Assembly: GCA_947458745.1 (NCBI GenBank)
Contig: CANGYQ010000004.1
Location: 310,001-374,000, forward strand
Length of the DNA stretch: 64,000 nucleotides
Reading direction: 5' to 3'
From: Bryobacteraceae bacterium
GTDB taxonomy: Bacteria > Acidobacteriota > Terriglobia > Bryobacterales > Bryobacteraceae
A program made the translations under genes and the position numbers. The notes under the pieces are model-generated. The model searched no databases. It saw nothing but the letters and a program-made list of their open reading frames with translations, and was not told the DNA's origin. Shown here piece after piece: positions 9,249-18,455 of the stretch. The stretch's first letter is position 1, and every line of letters starts with the position of its first letter.

Positions 9249-10178
9249 CTACCGACCTGCCGTCCCGATACCGCTGGCACCACCCAGGAAGGTCAGCACC
9301 GCCGGACCCAGCGTGATAGCAAACAGCACCGGCAGGATGAAGATGATAATGGGGAATAGCATCTTGATGCCGGCCTTGGCGATAGCCGCTTCCGCGCGCA
9401 GGCGCCGCCGGTTGCGCAAGGCATCAGCGTAGACCTTCAGCGCTTGCGACAGGCTGGTGCCGAACCGTTCGCTCTGGATGATCATCGCGGCCAGGGACTT
9501 GATGTCGTCGATGCCGGTGCGGCGGACCAGTTGGTTGAAGGCCTTCGCCCGCTCCTGCCCGGCCTTCACCTGCATGACGACGGTGGAGAGTTCGGCCGCC
9601 AGTTCCGGATAGATGAACTGCATTTCCTCGCTTACCCGCAGCATTGCTTGATCGAGCGACAGGCCCGTGCCCAGCGTGATGCCCAACAGGTCCACCGTAT
9701 CGGGCAGCGCTTCCTGCAACTTCTGGCGATAGGCGCTTAGCAGCCGGTGGAGCACTTGCTTGGGCAGCAGATACCCCAGCAAGCCTGCGGCGATCAAGCC
9801 GCCAAAGCGGTTGGTGGGCGGATTGTCGCGGCCCAACCAGAGGAAGAAACCCACCAGCGACAGCGTGAAAGCCACCGAACCCAGGACATACATGGCCAGC
9901 GCCGCCCGGTTGCGGATGCCCGCCTGGTTGAGTTCCTTTTCTGATTCCGACAGGTAGTCTTCCCCGCCCGGAATGATGCTGACCACGTAGAGCACGCCGT
10001 TAAAGAAACCGCCTCCGGCGCGCCGCCGGGGGCCGCGAGACGCGGTGGCCATGGCTGAGGATTGCAATTCTTCCAAGCGGTCCGCCAGCGGGTCCTCTTG
10101 TTCATGGAAGATCATCCAACCGGACCAGACCAGTGTGCCCAGCGTCAACGTCGAGAGTAAGAAGAAGAGCAGCAGCAT
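9249..10178 (-). CDS. tadC: Tad pilus inner-membrane platform protein TadC
   Basis: A 309-residue type II secretion F-domain protein, second half of the Tad inner-membrane platform (TadB/TadC). An N-terminal TM helix, a central pair of TM helices and a C-terminal TM hairpin (MLFPIIIFILPVLFAITLGP) frame the GspF domain with the motif SLSQALKVYADALRNRRRLRAEA. It starts 5 bp after the tadB stop and is the last gene of the Tad operon. The PSD1 gene begins 44 bp further on, with no clear terminator between. Confidence 0.92.
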   Translation of the reverse strand: MLLLFFLLSTLTLGTLVWSGWMIFHEQEDPLADRLEELQSSAMATASRGPRRRAGGGFFNGVLYVVSIIPGGEDYLSESEKELNQAGIRNRAALAMYVLGSVAFTLSLVGFFLWLGRDNPPTNRFGGLIAAGLLGYLLPKQVLHRLLSAYRQKLQEALPDTVDLLGITLGTGLSLDQAMLRVSEEMQFIYPELAAELSTVVMQVKAGQERAKAFNQLVRRTGIDDIKSLAAMIIQSERFGTSLSQALKVYADALRNRRRLRAEAAIAKAGIKMLFPIIIFILPVLFAITLGPAVLTFLGGASGIGTAGR

Positions 10179-10183
10179 GGGAT

Positions 10184-11158
10184 CTAGAATTTCGGACTGG
10201 CCAGCTTGCGGATGACGAGAATGCCCAGGATCTCGGAAACGATGGCGTAGGTAAGGATCATGCTGCCGCGTTCGTCCTTGTAGAGGATCTCAATGAACTC
10301 GGGCTTCAGCACCCAGAAGCCCAAACCCACCACGATGGGCATGGAACACAGCAGACCGGCGGACAACCGCTGTTGCGCGGTGCCGGCCTTTAGCTTGGCG
10401 TTCAGGTTCAACCGCTCGCGGATCAGCAAGGCCAGATTTTCGAGCATGTCCACCATGTTGGCGCCCGTTTGGCGCTGCAGGATCAGGCCGGTGATGAAGA
10501 ACTTCAGGTCGATGATCGGCACGCGCGCGCCCAACCGGTGGAGCGCCTGCTCAGTGGGGGACCCCAGAGCCAGCTCTTCCATCACCTTGCGGAACTCCAT
10601 TTTCACCGGGTCCAGGGTCTCGCCCGCAATCGTCTCCAACCCGGCCTGCAGGTTGTGGCCCGCCTTCATGGAGCGATTGAACAGATCAATCGCGTCGGGC
10701 AGCAATTCCTCGAACCGGGCCAGGCGCCGCGAGCGGATAGTGTTGACGTAAAAGATCGGGATATAGCCCAAGATCAGCGCGAAGACCAGACGCAGCGAGA
10801 GGATCCGTAAGCCCAGCAAGCCGAAGAACAGATAGGCGACCGCACCGATGCCGACGCAAAGCACGAACACCGTACTCGCCTTGTACTTCAAGTTGGCCTG
10901 ATCGATCGTTTCCTGCAGCTTCCCCAACAAGCCGAACAGCGTAAAGAACTCGCCGACAAAATCGAATGTACCTTTGCTGGACCGCCGGACCAGGTCGCTG
11001 CCGGCCGTCCGCGCGCCAGCGGCAGAGCGGACGCGCAGTTCGCGCAAGCGGCGTCCCAGGGCATCGCCCACCTGTTGCCGGGGCTGGATCCAGGCGTAGT
11101 AGGCCGCGGCCATAAAGGCCCCCAGAAAAATGAGGAAAGCTGGGATGACGAACATCAA
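10184..11158 (-). CDS. tadB: Tad pilus inner-membrane platform protein TadB
   Basis: A 324-residue GspF-domain membrane protein that forms the platform on which the CpaF ATPase acts. An N-terminal TM helix (FVIPAFLIFLGAFMAAAYYA) is followed by a basic cytosolic linker, two TM segments around residues 90-140, the conserved LPDAIDLFNRSMKAGHNLQAG block and a C-terminal TM pair. The ATG overlaps the stop of the ATPase gene (ATGA), so the two are coupled. The gene order ATPase-TadB-TadC is the canonical Tad order. Confidence 0.93.
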   Translation of the reverse strand: MMFVIPAFLIFLGAFMAAAYYAWIQPRQQVGDALGRRLRELRVRSAAGARTAGSDLVRRSSKGTFDFVGEFFTLFGLLGKLQETIDQANLKYKASTVFVLCVGIGAVAYLFFGLLGLRILSLRLVFALILGYIPIFYVNTIRSRRLARFEELLPDAIDLFNRSMKAGHNLQAGLETIAGETLDPVKMEFRKVMEELALGSPTEQALHRLGARVPIIDLKFFITGLILQRQTGANMVDMLENLALLIRERLNLNAKLKAGTAQQRLSAGLLCSMPIVVGLGFWVLKPEFIEILYKDERGSMILTYAIVSEILGILVIRKLASPKF

Positions 11159-12471
11159 CGGTCCTTCACCTCATACTCGTCCGCGAAGATCGAATCCGGC
11201 AGCTTGATGCCATAGGCGCGCAGACGGTCCATGTGCTGGCTGCGCTTACCCTGCCCCTTGAATCGCCCGACGGATTTCCCGGCGGCACTGACGCCATCCC
11301 GTTCAAAGGTGAATAGCTCCGTCAATTCGATATGATCGCCTTCGACACCGGCCACTTCGCTGATGGCGATCACTTTGCGGGACCCATCGGGCAGCCGGGC
11401 GGTCTGCGCCACGATATGCACCGCCGAGGCCAGCATGTGGCGGATCACCTTGTCGGGGATATGCTGGCTGGCCATCATCACCATGGTTTCCAGGCGCGAG
11501 AAGCAATCCAATGGCGTGTTGGCGTGCGTCGTGGTCATGGAGCCATCGTGGCCTGTGTTCATGGCCTGCAACATATCCAGCGCTTCCGGCCCGCGGCATT
11601 CACCAATGATGATGCGGTCCGGACGCATACGCAGGGCATTGATCACCAAGTCCCGCTGCGTGATCGCGCCCGCGCCTTCGATGTTGGTTTGGCGGGTTTC
11701 CAGACGCACCACGTGCTCCTGCTGCAGGGCGAGCTCGGCGGTGTCCTCAATGGTGACGACGCGCTCTGATTCGCGGACAAAGCGGGACAGAGTATTGAGC
11801 ATCGTCGTCTTGCCGGAGCCCGACCCGCCGCTGACCACGACATTCAACCGTGCCTCAACACAGCCCGCCAGAAAGTCCAGCATGGGCCGCGTGAAGGTCT
11901 CGTTGCGCACTAGATCATCAGTCGACAGCAGCTTCTTGCCGAAGCGGCGAATCGAGATCACCGGTCCGATAAGCGACAGTGGCGGGATCACCGCGCAAAC
12001 GCGGCTACCGTCGGGCAGACGGGCGTCAACAATGGGCGATGAATCGTCGATGCGGCGGCCAATGTTGGAGACGATGCGGTCAATGATCAGCCGGACGTGC
12101 GCCTGATCCTTGAAGCGGACGTTGGTCTCCACCACCAGGCCCGCGCGTTCGACGTAGACCGAATCAAACCCGTTCACCATGATGTCGGAGATGGTGTGGT
12201 CCTTCATCAGCGGCTCCAGCGGGCCGAGGCCGAAGACTTCATCGAGAATCTCTTCGATCAGCCGGTCCCGCTCGCCCATGGTCATGGGCGTGCCGGATTC
12301 CTGGATCAGCTTTTCCACCGCCAGGCCGATCTGATCGCGCACACCGTCCTTGGACAGAGACCGCAGCTGGTCAGGCGACAGCGAGTTCAGCAAGCGCCCA
12401 TGGATCTGGGTCTTGATGCCAAACCAGCGGTCGCTGCCGGATGCGGGTCGTGGTGTAGTGCGCGAGGCCAT
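11155..12471 (-). CDS. cpaF: Tad pilus assembly ATPase CpaF/TadA
   Basis: A 438-residue secretion ATPase of the CpaF group, which powers polymerisation and export of the Flp pilin. It shows an N-terminal helical domain, the family stretch GPLEPLMKDHTISDIMVNG, arginine-rich VCAVIPPLSLIGPVISIRRF, a Walker A motif GGSGSGKTT, an Asp box and Walker B region MRPDRIIIGECRGPEALDML, and the His box GHDGSMTTTHANTP. Length is normal. It is preceded by cpaE with a 28-bp gap and overlaps tadB by 4 bp. Confidence 0.96.
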   Translation of the reverse strand: MASRTTPRPASGSDRWFGIKTQIHGRLLNSLSPDQLRSLSKDGVRDQIGLAVEKLIQESGTPMTMGERDRLIEEILDEVFGLGPLEPLMKDHTISDIMVNGFDSVYVERAGLVVETNVRFKDQAHVRLIIDRIVSNIGRRIDDSSPIVDARLPDGSRVCAVIPPLSLIGPVISIRRFGKKLLSTDDLVRNETFTRPMLDFLAGCVEARLNVVVSGGSGSGKTTMLNTLSRFVRESERVVTIEDTAELALQQEHVVRLETRQTNIEGAGAITQRDLVINALRMRPDRIIIGECRGPEALDMLQAMNTGHDGSMTTTHANTPLDCFSRLETMVMMASQHIPDKVIRHMLASAVHIVAQTARLPDGSRKVIAISEVAGVEGDHIELTELFTFERDGVSAAGKSVGRFKGQGKRSQHMDRLRAYGIKLPDSIFADEYEVKDR

Positions 12472-12499
12472 GCGGTGGTGAGTGCTCTATTCTCTCGAA

Positions 12500-13672
12500 T
12501 CAGGCGGACTTGGCCAGTGTCGTCTTGCCACCGGTAGCCTTGTCGACAAAGGCGCGGAAGACCCGGTCCAGTTCTCCGGCCGCTTCCCGGTTGGCCACAA
12601 ACGGGCGGGAGCGGTTGATCGACTCCAAAATTACCGGCGAAGGTGGAATACCGTAGAACACATTCTGGTTCAGCGTCTGCTGAATCTGTTCCAGCGACGC
12701 GCAACCCGCCGGCAGCTTTTTGCGGTAGTGATTCACCACCACCTTGATCTGATCCTGATTGAAGCCCATGCGCATCAGGAACGAGATATAGCGTTGCGCA
12801 TTGCGGATGGCCGGAAACTCCTGCGTCATCACCAGAAAGATAGTGCCGGAGCTTTGCAGCGCGCCGTAGACCAGATCATCCGCGATCAGCTTGCCCGCAT
12901 CCACCACCACCGACTGATACTTCTCGATCAAGAACGTCGAGAACTCGCGGAACATCGGCTCCGTGAAGTAAAGCCGGTTCTCCAGCGTCTCCGGCGGGCC
13001 CACCAGATAAAAGCCCAACGCATCGCGCGTCACAAAGCCTTCAAATAGGGCCTGATCCATGCGGTTGAGATTTTCTGCCACCTCGGCCAGCGTGTACTGC
13101 GGCGCGGCCCCCAGTTGCATGGCGACGTCGTTGGCCATCACATCCAGGTCGATCATCACTGTGTTCTGCTTACGCTGCGCCAGCACGCTCGCAAAGTTGA
13201 CGGCCAGCGTCGTGGTCCCGACGCCACCCTTGACACCGAGGAAGGTATACATCTTGCCCAGGCCGCTGGCGGTGGTGGCCACCCGGCGCGGCGCGCGGCC
13301 CAGCCGTTCCATGGCATCACGGAATTCGGTCCGTTTCAGCGGTTGCAGCAGAAAATCGTTGGCCCCGGCACGCACGGTGGCGATCACGGATTCGCCATCG
13401 GCGTGGTAGTTGGAGGCGATCACATAAAGATCGGGGATGGCCTGCTTCACTTTCTCCAGAGCCTTCAGCGCCGCCTCGCTGTCGGACGACAGGTCCACCA
13501 TCAGCGCAGTTTCCGGATGGCGTTCCACTTCCTGCATCACGCGGATATAGAGGTTGGCCGCCACTTCCGGGAACTCCGCGGCCACCTTGCCGTTGGGGAC
13601 GTTCAGCAGGTTTTCGCGCACGGACTCGCGGAAGCGTTCATCGGCGGAGGCAACAATCAATGAGACGGACAT
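12500..13672 (-). CDS. cpaE: Tad pilus localisation protein CpaE/TadZ (receiver-like plus ParA-type ATPase)
   Basis: A 390-residue protein with an N-terminal receiver-like domain (about 1-130; AGANDFLLQPLKRTEF is response-regulator-like) and a C-terminal MinD/ParA-type ATPase domain with a deviant Walker A KGGVGTTT. In the Tad system CpaE/TadZ marks the cell position of the secretion machine. The receiver part lacks a clear phosphoacceptor Asp with the usual context, so it is probably a pseudo-receiver. It lies 12 bp after a TadE/F-like pseudopilin gene and 28 bp before cpaF. Confidence 0.94.
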   Translation of the reverse strand: MSVSLIVASADERFRESVRENLLNVPNGKVAAEFPEVAANLYIRVMQEVERHPETALMVDLSSDSEAALKALEKVKQAIPDLYVIASNYHADGESVIATVRAGANDFLLQPLKRTEFRDAMERLGRAPRRVATTASGLGKMYTFLGVKGGVGTTTLAVNFASVLAQRKQNTVMIDLDVMANDVAMQLGAAPQYTLAEVAENLNRMDQALFEGFVTRDALGFYLVGPPETLENRLYFTEPMFREFSTFLIEKYQSVVVDAGKLIADDLVYGALQSSGTIFLVMTQEFPAIRNAQRYISFLMRMGFNQDQIKVVVNHYRKKLPAGCASLEQIQQTLNQNVFYGIPPSPVILESINRSRPFVANREAAGELDRVFRAFVDKATGGKTTLAKSA

Positions 13673-13684
13673 AGAAGCTTTCCT

Positions 13685-14293
13685 TTACGGTACACAGGTC
13701 ACCTGCTCAGGGTCGCAGCCGGCACTCTGCACAGCAAGCGAGGTTTGGAAATCGGGGATGCGGATGGGGGCTAGGCCCAAGTAGGTCACAAACCCGCGGA
13801 ACTCGTAGTTCGACACGGAGACCTTCACCAGATCCGGCACGCAGTTGACGCTGCATTCGCCATCGCAGGTGAATTCTTCAAGAGCCCCCGAATCCGCGTT
13901 GCGGGAGTAGTAGCTGACGGTGATCTCCGCCGGGCCGGAGATGAACTGGTCCCGGTCCCAGGTGATGGGCGAATTGGTCCGCATCCAGCTGACCACGTTG
14001 CCGCCGCCGCTCTGCCAGCAATGCGTCACGGCATAGCGCGCGCCCTCGCGGGTGAAGTCGGCAATGGAATGCCACACCCACAGCAGCAGCGCCGTGTAGA
14101 TGATGGCAAAGGTAACCGGCAACAAAATGGCCGCATAGACAATGGCGAACTCCACCGCCGCCTGCCCGCGCTGCCGGTGGCGAGAGCCCGAGCGGTCCGC
14201 TTGCTTGCGCGCGCGGCTCGGTAGGGTCAGCGAATTACCGAGCCGCGAGCGTGAGGGAGCGGTCTTGGCCCACCAGCGATTAAGTGCCGCCAT
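13685..14293 (-). CDS. TadE/TadF-like pseudopilin with palindromic-repeat-encoded N-terminus
   Basis: A 202-residue TadE-like protein. After a long, very basic N-terminal cytosolic stretch comes the conserved RGQAAVEFAIVYAAILLPV motif and a single TM helix, then a periplasmic domain with several cysteines (CDGECSVNC, CDPEQVTC) likely to form disulfides. These minor pseudopilins assist Flp pilus assembly. The N-terminal 47 residues are longer than usual. Residues about 16-28 are encoded by a perfect 12-bp inverted repeat with a 12-nt loop (14212-14247). No other start codon lies between the repeat and the TadE motif, so the repeat is translated. It overlaps the preceding tadE-like gene by 14 bp. 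Confidence 0.85.
   Translation of the reverse strand: MAALNRWWAKTAPSRSRLGNSLTLPSRARKQADRSGSRHRQRGQAAVEFAIVYAAILLPVTFAIIYTALLLWVWHSIADFTREGARYAVTHCWQSGGGNVVSWMRTNSPITWDRDQFISGPAEITVSYYSRNADSGALEEFTCDGECSVNCVPDLVKVSVSNYEFRGFVTYLGLAPIRIPDFQTSLAVQSAGCDPEQVTCVP
14212..14247. repeat. REP-like palindrome inside the TadE/F-like gene
   Basis: A perfect 12-bp inverted repeat, CGCGGCTCGGTA at 14212-14223 and its reverse complement at 14236-14247, with a 12-nt loop. It is followed by GAGCGTGAGGGAGCGG. An 8-nt direct repeat (GAGCGGTC) lies on each side at 14190-14197 and 14257-14264. The arm and tail look like a dispersed genomic palindrome family rather than ordinary coding sequence, though no second copy is in this window. 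It is read in frame by the minus-strand pseudopilin gene. Confidence 0.7.
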
Positions 14294-14804
14294 AAGGCAT
14301 CCTCACTTGCGGCCGCAGAATAATCGGCTCCAGATTGATGAACGGCAGCGCGACCCGCACGGTGTAGCCATCAGTCAACGAGACGGTGACGTAGTCCGGG
14401 GCGCGGCCACCGGAGGCCAGATCGCAACCCTGCACCGAACAGTCGCATTCGCCCAGATCGCCCGAATCGACGGCAACGCGCTCAGCGCGCACGCGAATCC
14501 CGGCCGTATCCAGATTAGGCACCAGCGGCGTGTTGGTGCCTTCATTCGTGCCGGTCAGCGCAAATGCCTTGGCTTGGGTCACCGTGAGGTCCGCCTCATC
14601 GCAAAAGTTGACGCCTTGCCGCGTGCCCAGATACGAAGCCACCATGGTGAGCATCTTCTGGAGCGTGTAGTAGGTGTAGCTGATGCGAGCCAGCTCCACC
14701 ATGCCCAGCAGCAGCAAAAAGAGCACCGGCAGCAGCAGCGCCGTTTCCATCAGACTGCTGCCGCGCTGGCCGGAATTGTGATGGAGGGCGAAACGACGTG
14801 TCAT
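14280..14804 (-). CDS. tadE: TadE-like pseudopilin
   Basis: A 174-residue single-pass protein with the TadE signature near the N-terminus (RGSSLMETALLLPVLFLLLLG) and a periplasmic domain containing CDEAD, CDCSVQGC and a second hydrophobic beta-rich half. It is a minor pilin-like component of the Flp pilus machine. The Glu in the hydrophobic segment is the position recognised in pseudopilins processed by the TadV-type peptidase. It overlaps the TadG-like gene by 4 bp upstream and the next TadE/F-like gene by 14 bp downstream, so it is inside one operon. Confidence 0.9.
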   Translation of the reverse strand: MTRRFALHHNSGQRGSSLMETALLLPVLFLLLLGMVELARISYTYYTLQKMLTMVASYLGTRQGVNFCDEADLTVTQAKAFALTGTNEGTNTPLVPNLDTAGIRVRAERVAVDSGDLGECDCSVQGCDLASGGRAPDYVTVSLTDGYTVRVALPFINLEPIILRPQVRMPYGGT

Positions 14805-16129
14805 CGGTGCAGCACCACCTTGCCGGGTCCGGCAGTGATGGTGCAGCCGCTCATCCGGCCCTGCCGCAGGGGCACGACGCTGCCGATGTAGAGCGCGGGA
14901 AAGCGGCCATTGGCGGCATCAACGCTCAGCGTCGCCGCGCCATTGGAGGGTTCCAGCAAAAACTGCCGGAAACCGAGCAGTGTCATTTCGGCATTGGCCG
15001 CCAGCGCATCCACCACCAGCACCGTGATCACGCGGCGTTGATTGCCGGTGTACTGCGTGTAGTCGTCGAGATCGTTGAGATCCGTATCCACGGCGTTGAG
15101 GCTGGCCAGCGTGTCCACTTCGGCCACGGAAGCACAGGCCCCCGGAACGGCGGTGTCAAACCGCGCCGCCAAGCCGCAACCAAGCGCGGTGATGGCGGGC
15201 TGGACGCGGTTGGTATTGCAGGCAAGCGTAGTCGCCGTCGTCCAGATCAGCGACGTGCTGCTGATCTGAAAACACGCCTTGGCTTCAGTGGTCGAAGCCG
15301 GCAGGCCACTGGCACCGATCTGGTACAGCTGCGAAGTCTCATCGGCGAAGATCTGCGCCTCGGAATCCAGCTTGTCCAACAGCAGATACGGAATTCGGGC
15401 GGTGGTGTTGGCCAGGTTGCCGGGGTTCGGAGCGCCGGTGCAGGAAAAGCCCAGCGTATACCGCGTGCCCGGGATAAAGCCAAAGTCCGTCCCATCAGCC
15501 GGATCTACAGCCGCTACGGCAATGTTGGTGATGCCGCAAGCCTGGCACAGTGGCGCGCTCATCCCGGCGACGGAGCGCATCACGATGGGCACCTTGCGCT
15601 CCTGCCCCAGCGGGATCAGGCCAAAGAAAATCAGCGGCGCTTCCACACGCAGCGTCACCCGCATGTGGCGGGCGGTGGCTCCGCTGACGGTGCCGCCCGA
15701 GGCGTTCTCACTCTCGCCGATGGCGGAGGCGGCGGTGTCGAAGTACTCCGGGTCATCCACTGAGCTGGCCAGCAGGTTGCTTTCCTGGCCGATGGTGATG
15801 CCCGCAAAGTCGTACTTGTTGCCAATGTTGCTGGCTACCTGGATCGCCGTCTGGGCATTGGTGGAAGCCAGGGCGGTGGATTGCTCCGTGCCCACCAGGC
15901 TTTGTGCCCCGGCCAGGGCCATGGCATTGGCGGCGGTCTTCAATTCACCCTTGATCAGATAGAGCCGCCCCAGATCCACCGCCAGCCCCATCAGCACCAG
16001 TAGCACGGGGGCCAAGATCACCAGTACGGCAAGCGCAGCCGCGCCAGTACGCGAACCAGCTTGATGCTGGCGCACGGGCAACAGCAGTCCGGCCGCAGCC
16101 GGGCTAGCGCTTGGGTTCCTGATGGCCAC
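14801..16129 (-). CDS. TadG-like pilus assembly protein
   Basis: A TadE/G-like protein of about 442 residues. A short basic N-terminus, one TM segment (AVLVILAPVLLVLMGLAVDL) and the family signature GRLYLIKGELKTAANAMALAGAQ are followed by a long periplasmic region with a pair of CxxC-type motifs (LCQACG). In Tad systems TadG anchors or regulates the pilus at the envelope. The start is not settled: GTG at 16129 gives 442 residues and overlaps the end of cpaC by 26 bp, while GTG at 16075 gives 424 residues and places the TM segment nearer the N-terminus, as is usual. An ATG at 16252 would lie deep in cpaC and is rejected. Confidence 0.87.
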   Translation of the reverse strand: MAIRNPSASPAAAGLLLPVRQHQAGSRTGAAALAVLVILAPVLLVLMGLAVDLGRLYLIKGELKTAANAMALAGAQSLVGTEQSTALASTNAQTAIQVASNIGNKYDFAGITIGQESNLLASSVDDPEYFDTAASAIGESENASGGTVSGATARHMRVTLRVEAPLIFFGLIPLGQERKVPIVMRSVAGMSAPLCQACGITNIAVAAVDPADGTDFGFIPGTRYTLGFSCTGAPNPGNLANTTARIPYLLLDKLDSEAQIFADETSQLYQIGASGLPASTTEAKACFQISSTSLIWTTATTLACNTNRVQPAITALGCGLAARFDTAVPGACASVAEVDTLASLNAVDTDLNDLDDYTQYTGNQRRVITVLVVDALAANAEMTLLGFRQFLLEPSNGAATLSVDAANGRFPALYIGSVVPLRQGRMSGCTITAGPGKVVLHR

Positions 16130-17546
16130 GAGGTCCAGCGATCTCCGGCTTCTTTTCGCCCTTCGGCTTGTCGGCCTTGCTCTTCTTGGCACCGGCCTTT
16201 TCTTCGGCCACCGTGGGCATGAAGGGCAGGACAACTTCCGGGAGGGTCGCACGCTCTTCCGGAGAGAGCGGCCGGACGAATCGCGGCGTGATCACCACCA
16301 GCAACTCATCCGTGGTTTTGCGGGTCGACCGGGACTTGAACAGATTGCCCAAGATCGGAATGTCGCCCAGGCCGTACACTTTGTTGACGGTGTTGATGAC
16401 CCGGTTGTCGATCAACCCGGCGATGGCAAAGCTCTCGCCATCTTTCAAGATCACTTCCGTTTCCGCGCGGCGCGTGGCAATGGCCGGGATCAGCGTACCC
16501 TGCACGTTGACGGCATTGTTGTAATCAAGCGAACTGACTTCGGGCCGCACCTTCAAGTGGATCGAGCCGGTCTCGGTCAGCCGCGGCGTAAAGCCCAGTT
16601 GGACGCCGAAGGGCCGGAACTGCACTGTCACGACAGGCGCAGTGGCACCACCCGTAGCCGTCGCCTGGAGAACCGGGAACGGAAATTCGCCGCCCGCCAC
16701 AAAACTGGCTTCCTTGCCTTCAATCGCGATCAGATTCGGCTCCGCCAAAATCTGCAACAGATTCCGCTGCTGCATCGCCTTCACCGTCGCGCCGATGTTC
16801 AGGTCCGGACGGAAGACGAACAGGTTCAACAGGTCCGCGAAGTTCACCGTCGAATTCGAAAACTCACCATTCTGAAATTGCAGCTGGCTAAACCGCGGCT
16901 GCTGGAATTGCTGCGTCGATAATGAGCCCAGCATCGTGCCGTTGCGCGAAAACAGATTGAAGCCCATCTCCGTGAGCGCCGCCCGGTCGACCGACGCGAA
17001 CTTCACTTGCAGCAGCACTTGGCGCAGATCGGCCACCGGCGGCACGGTCACCAGATTCACCACCTTCTTGGTCCGCGTGGAAGCCAGCGCGGCGGCCTTG
17101 TCGGCCTGCTCGCGATTCTTGGCGTTGCCTGAGATCACGATCGTGTCCGCATTGCCGCTGAAGTTGATAGCGGCATCGGGCAGGTCGCGTTTCAGTTCAC
17201 TGGCTAGTTCGCTGCGGAAGCGGTCCACCAAGTCAGTGTCGAGATTCACATTGACATCAAACTTGTGCGGACCCGTGCCGGTCTCCCACACAATCAGCGT
17301 GGTGTGGCCGCCACCTTTGGCGTTCACCATCACTTCGTGCGGCGACACGACTACGGCGTCGGCGATCTTGGGTTCAGCGATCACAACCTTCGTGATCTCC
17401 TGCTTAAACGTGAGCAACTCGCCCCGCCCTTCCAGCAGGTTCACCACGCGGGGCGTCTGGGCAGAGGCGGCCAGTTGCAGAGCAATCAGCGCGGCCAATC
17501 GGATATTCAGCAGGGCAGTTCGAATCATCTTGATGGGGGTAGACAC
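16104..17546 (-). CDS. cpaC: Tad pilus outer-membrane secretin CpaC/RcpA
   Basis: A 480-residue secretin that forms the outer-membrane channel for the Flp pilus. It has a signal peptide (LAALIALQLAASAQ), an N-terminal pilus/secretin domain (about 33-110), a BON-like domain (about 110-175) and the C-terminal secretin domain with the family blocks QILAEPNLIAIEGKEASFVAGGEFP and GLIDNRVINTVNKVYGLGDIPILGNLF. A Lys/Glu-rich tail of about 30 residues follows. The start is GTG at 17546, preceded by AGTAGG; ATG at 17528 is an alternative. It lies 3 bp downstream of cpaB. Confidence 0.95.
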   Translation of the reverse strand: MSTPIKMIRTALLNIRLAALIALQLAASAQTPRVVNLLEGRGELLTFKQEITKVVIAEPKIADAVVVSPHEVMVNAKGGGHTTLIVWETGTGPHKFDVNVNLDTDLVDRFRSELASELKRDLPDAAINFSGNADTIVISGNAKNREQADKAAALASTRTKKVVNLVTVPPVADLRQVLLQVKFASVDRAALTEMGFNLFSRNGTMLGSLSTQQFQQPRFSQLQFQNGEFSNSTVNFADLLNLFVFRPDLNIGATVKAMQQRNLLQILAEPNLIAIEGKEASFVAGGEFPFPVLQATATGGATAPVVTVQFRPFGVQLGFTPRLTETGSIHLKVRPEVSSLDYNNAVNVQGTLIPAIATRRAETEVILKDGESFAIAGLIDNRVINTVNKVYGLGDIPILGNLFKSRSTRKTTDELLVVITPRFVRPLSPEERATLPEVVLPFMPTVAEEKAGAKKSKADKPKGEKKPEIAGPRGHQEPKR

Positions 17547-17549
17547 AGC

Positions 17550-18440
17550 CTACTTATTGAAAACCTCTTGGACATGCTTTTCGCCGCGGTAGACATCCAC
17601 TACCGTCTTGGGCGGAGCGGGAGGAGGAGGAGGGGGCAGCTTCTTGGCCACTGGTTCCTCATCGCCATCGGTCAGCCGGGCCCAGGCTTTGCTATCGCGG
17701 ACGCTCAAGACGCGTGGCCCCTTGCGCGGTTTGCCAAGATAAGGATCCAGTGCGTCGCCAGTAACCGCCATCGGTTCCTCAACCCGGCTGGCGTCCAACG
17801 GGTTGCGGAGCGCGAGACTTATTTTTCCCTGATTCTTCGCCAGTTCCAGTTTGCCCGCCTCTTCCGGTGTCACCAGCAGCGTGACCGCCTGGGCGGGCGG
17901 CCGTGGGCCCTTGGTGTCCATGTTCTGCGCCTCGGTCACACGGCCCACCGAAAGCACAGTGACATCCTGGAGGATGGTGGTGGTGATCGCCTCGGCCATC
18001 GACCCGGTGCGGGTGAATAGTACATCAACATGGGCGCGCGGCTGGATCAGCCCGGCGGCTCCGCTGGCGTCCGCAATCTGCACGCTCACCGCGCGCTTGC
18101 CGGCGGCGATGATGGAAGGCACTCCGTCAATCCCGGTGGCGGAGGAGAGCTTCACGGTGGTCAGGGTCTCATTGGCGGAAACGGGATAGAGCAAGGCACG
18201 GTCCAGCGCCGCAGCCTGGTCCTTCACGGCCGCCGCCGGGGCGTCCTTGGTGCTCAGCCGGACTTCTTTCAGGTGAGCCTTGCCCAACTTGGTACCGGCC
18301 GGAAGATCGCGCGTCGCCGCCCACACCGTCGTCATCGCTTCCGTTTTGGGGGCAGCGGTACGCGACCAGAGAAACCAGGTCAACAGCGTGGCGCACAGGG
18401 CCGCCCCGCCAAAGATCATGAGTAGTTTTTGCCGGTCCAT
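17550..18440 (-). CDS. cpaB: Tad pilus assembly protein CpaB/RcpC
   Basis: A 296-residue protein with an N-terminal TM helix (LLMIFGGAALCATLLTWFLW), a SAF domain at about 38-100 (TRDLPAGTKLG, LYPVSANETLT) and the CpaB/RcpC core domain with GKRAVSVQIADASGAAGLIQP and VDVLFTRTG. It acts at the periplasmic side with the secretin. The C-terminal tail has a polyproline run of six and ends with a short charged helix. It lies between the GT-C-like membrane gene (15 bp) and cpaC (3 bp). Confidence 0.94.
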   Translation of the reverse strand: MDRQKLLMIFGGAALCATLLTWFLWSRTAAPKTEAMTTVWAATRDLPAGTKLGKAHLKEVRLSTKDAPAAAVKDQAAALDRALLYPVSANETLTTVKLSSATGIDGVPSIIAAGKRAVSVQIADASGAAGLIQPRAHVDVLFTRTGSMAEAITTTILQDVTVLSVGRVTEAQNMDTKGPRPPAQAVTLLVTPEEAGKLELAKNQGKISLALRNPLDASRVEEPMAVTGDALDPYLGKPRKGPRVLSVRDSKAWARLTDGDEEPVAKKLPPPPPPAPPKTVVDVYRGEKHVQEVFNK

Positions 18441-18455
18441 GCCTTGTTCGTTCTC

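Noticed and set aside
14190-14264. GAGCGGTC direct repeats as a target-site duplication of a transposon
   Set aside because: The distance between repeats implies a 67-nt insert, which would break the reading frame, and no inverted terminal repeats fit its ends.
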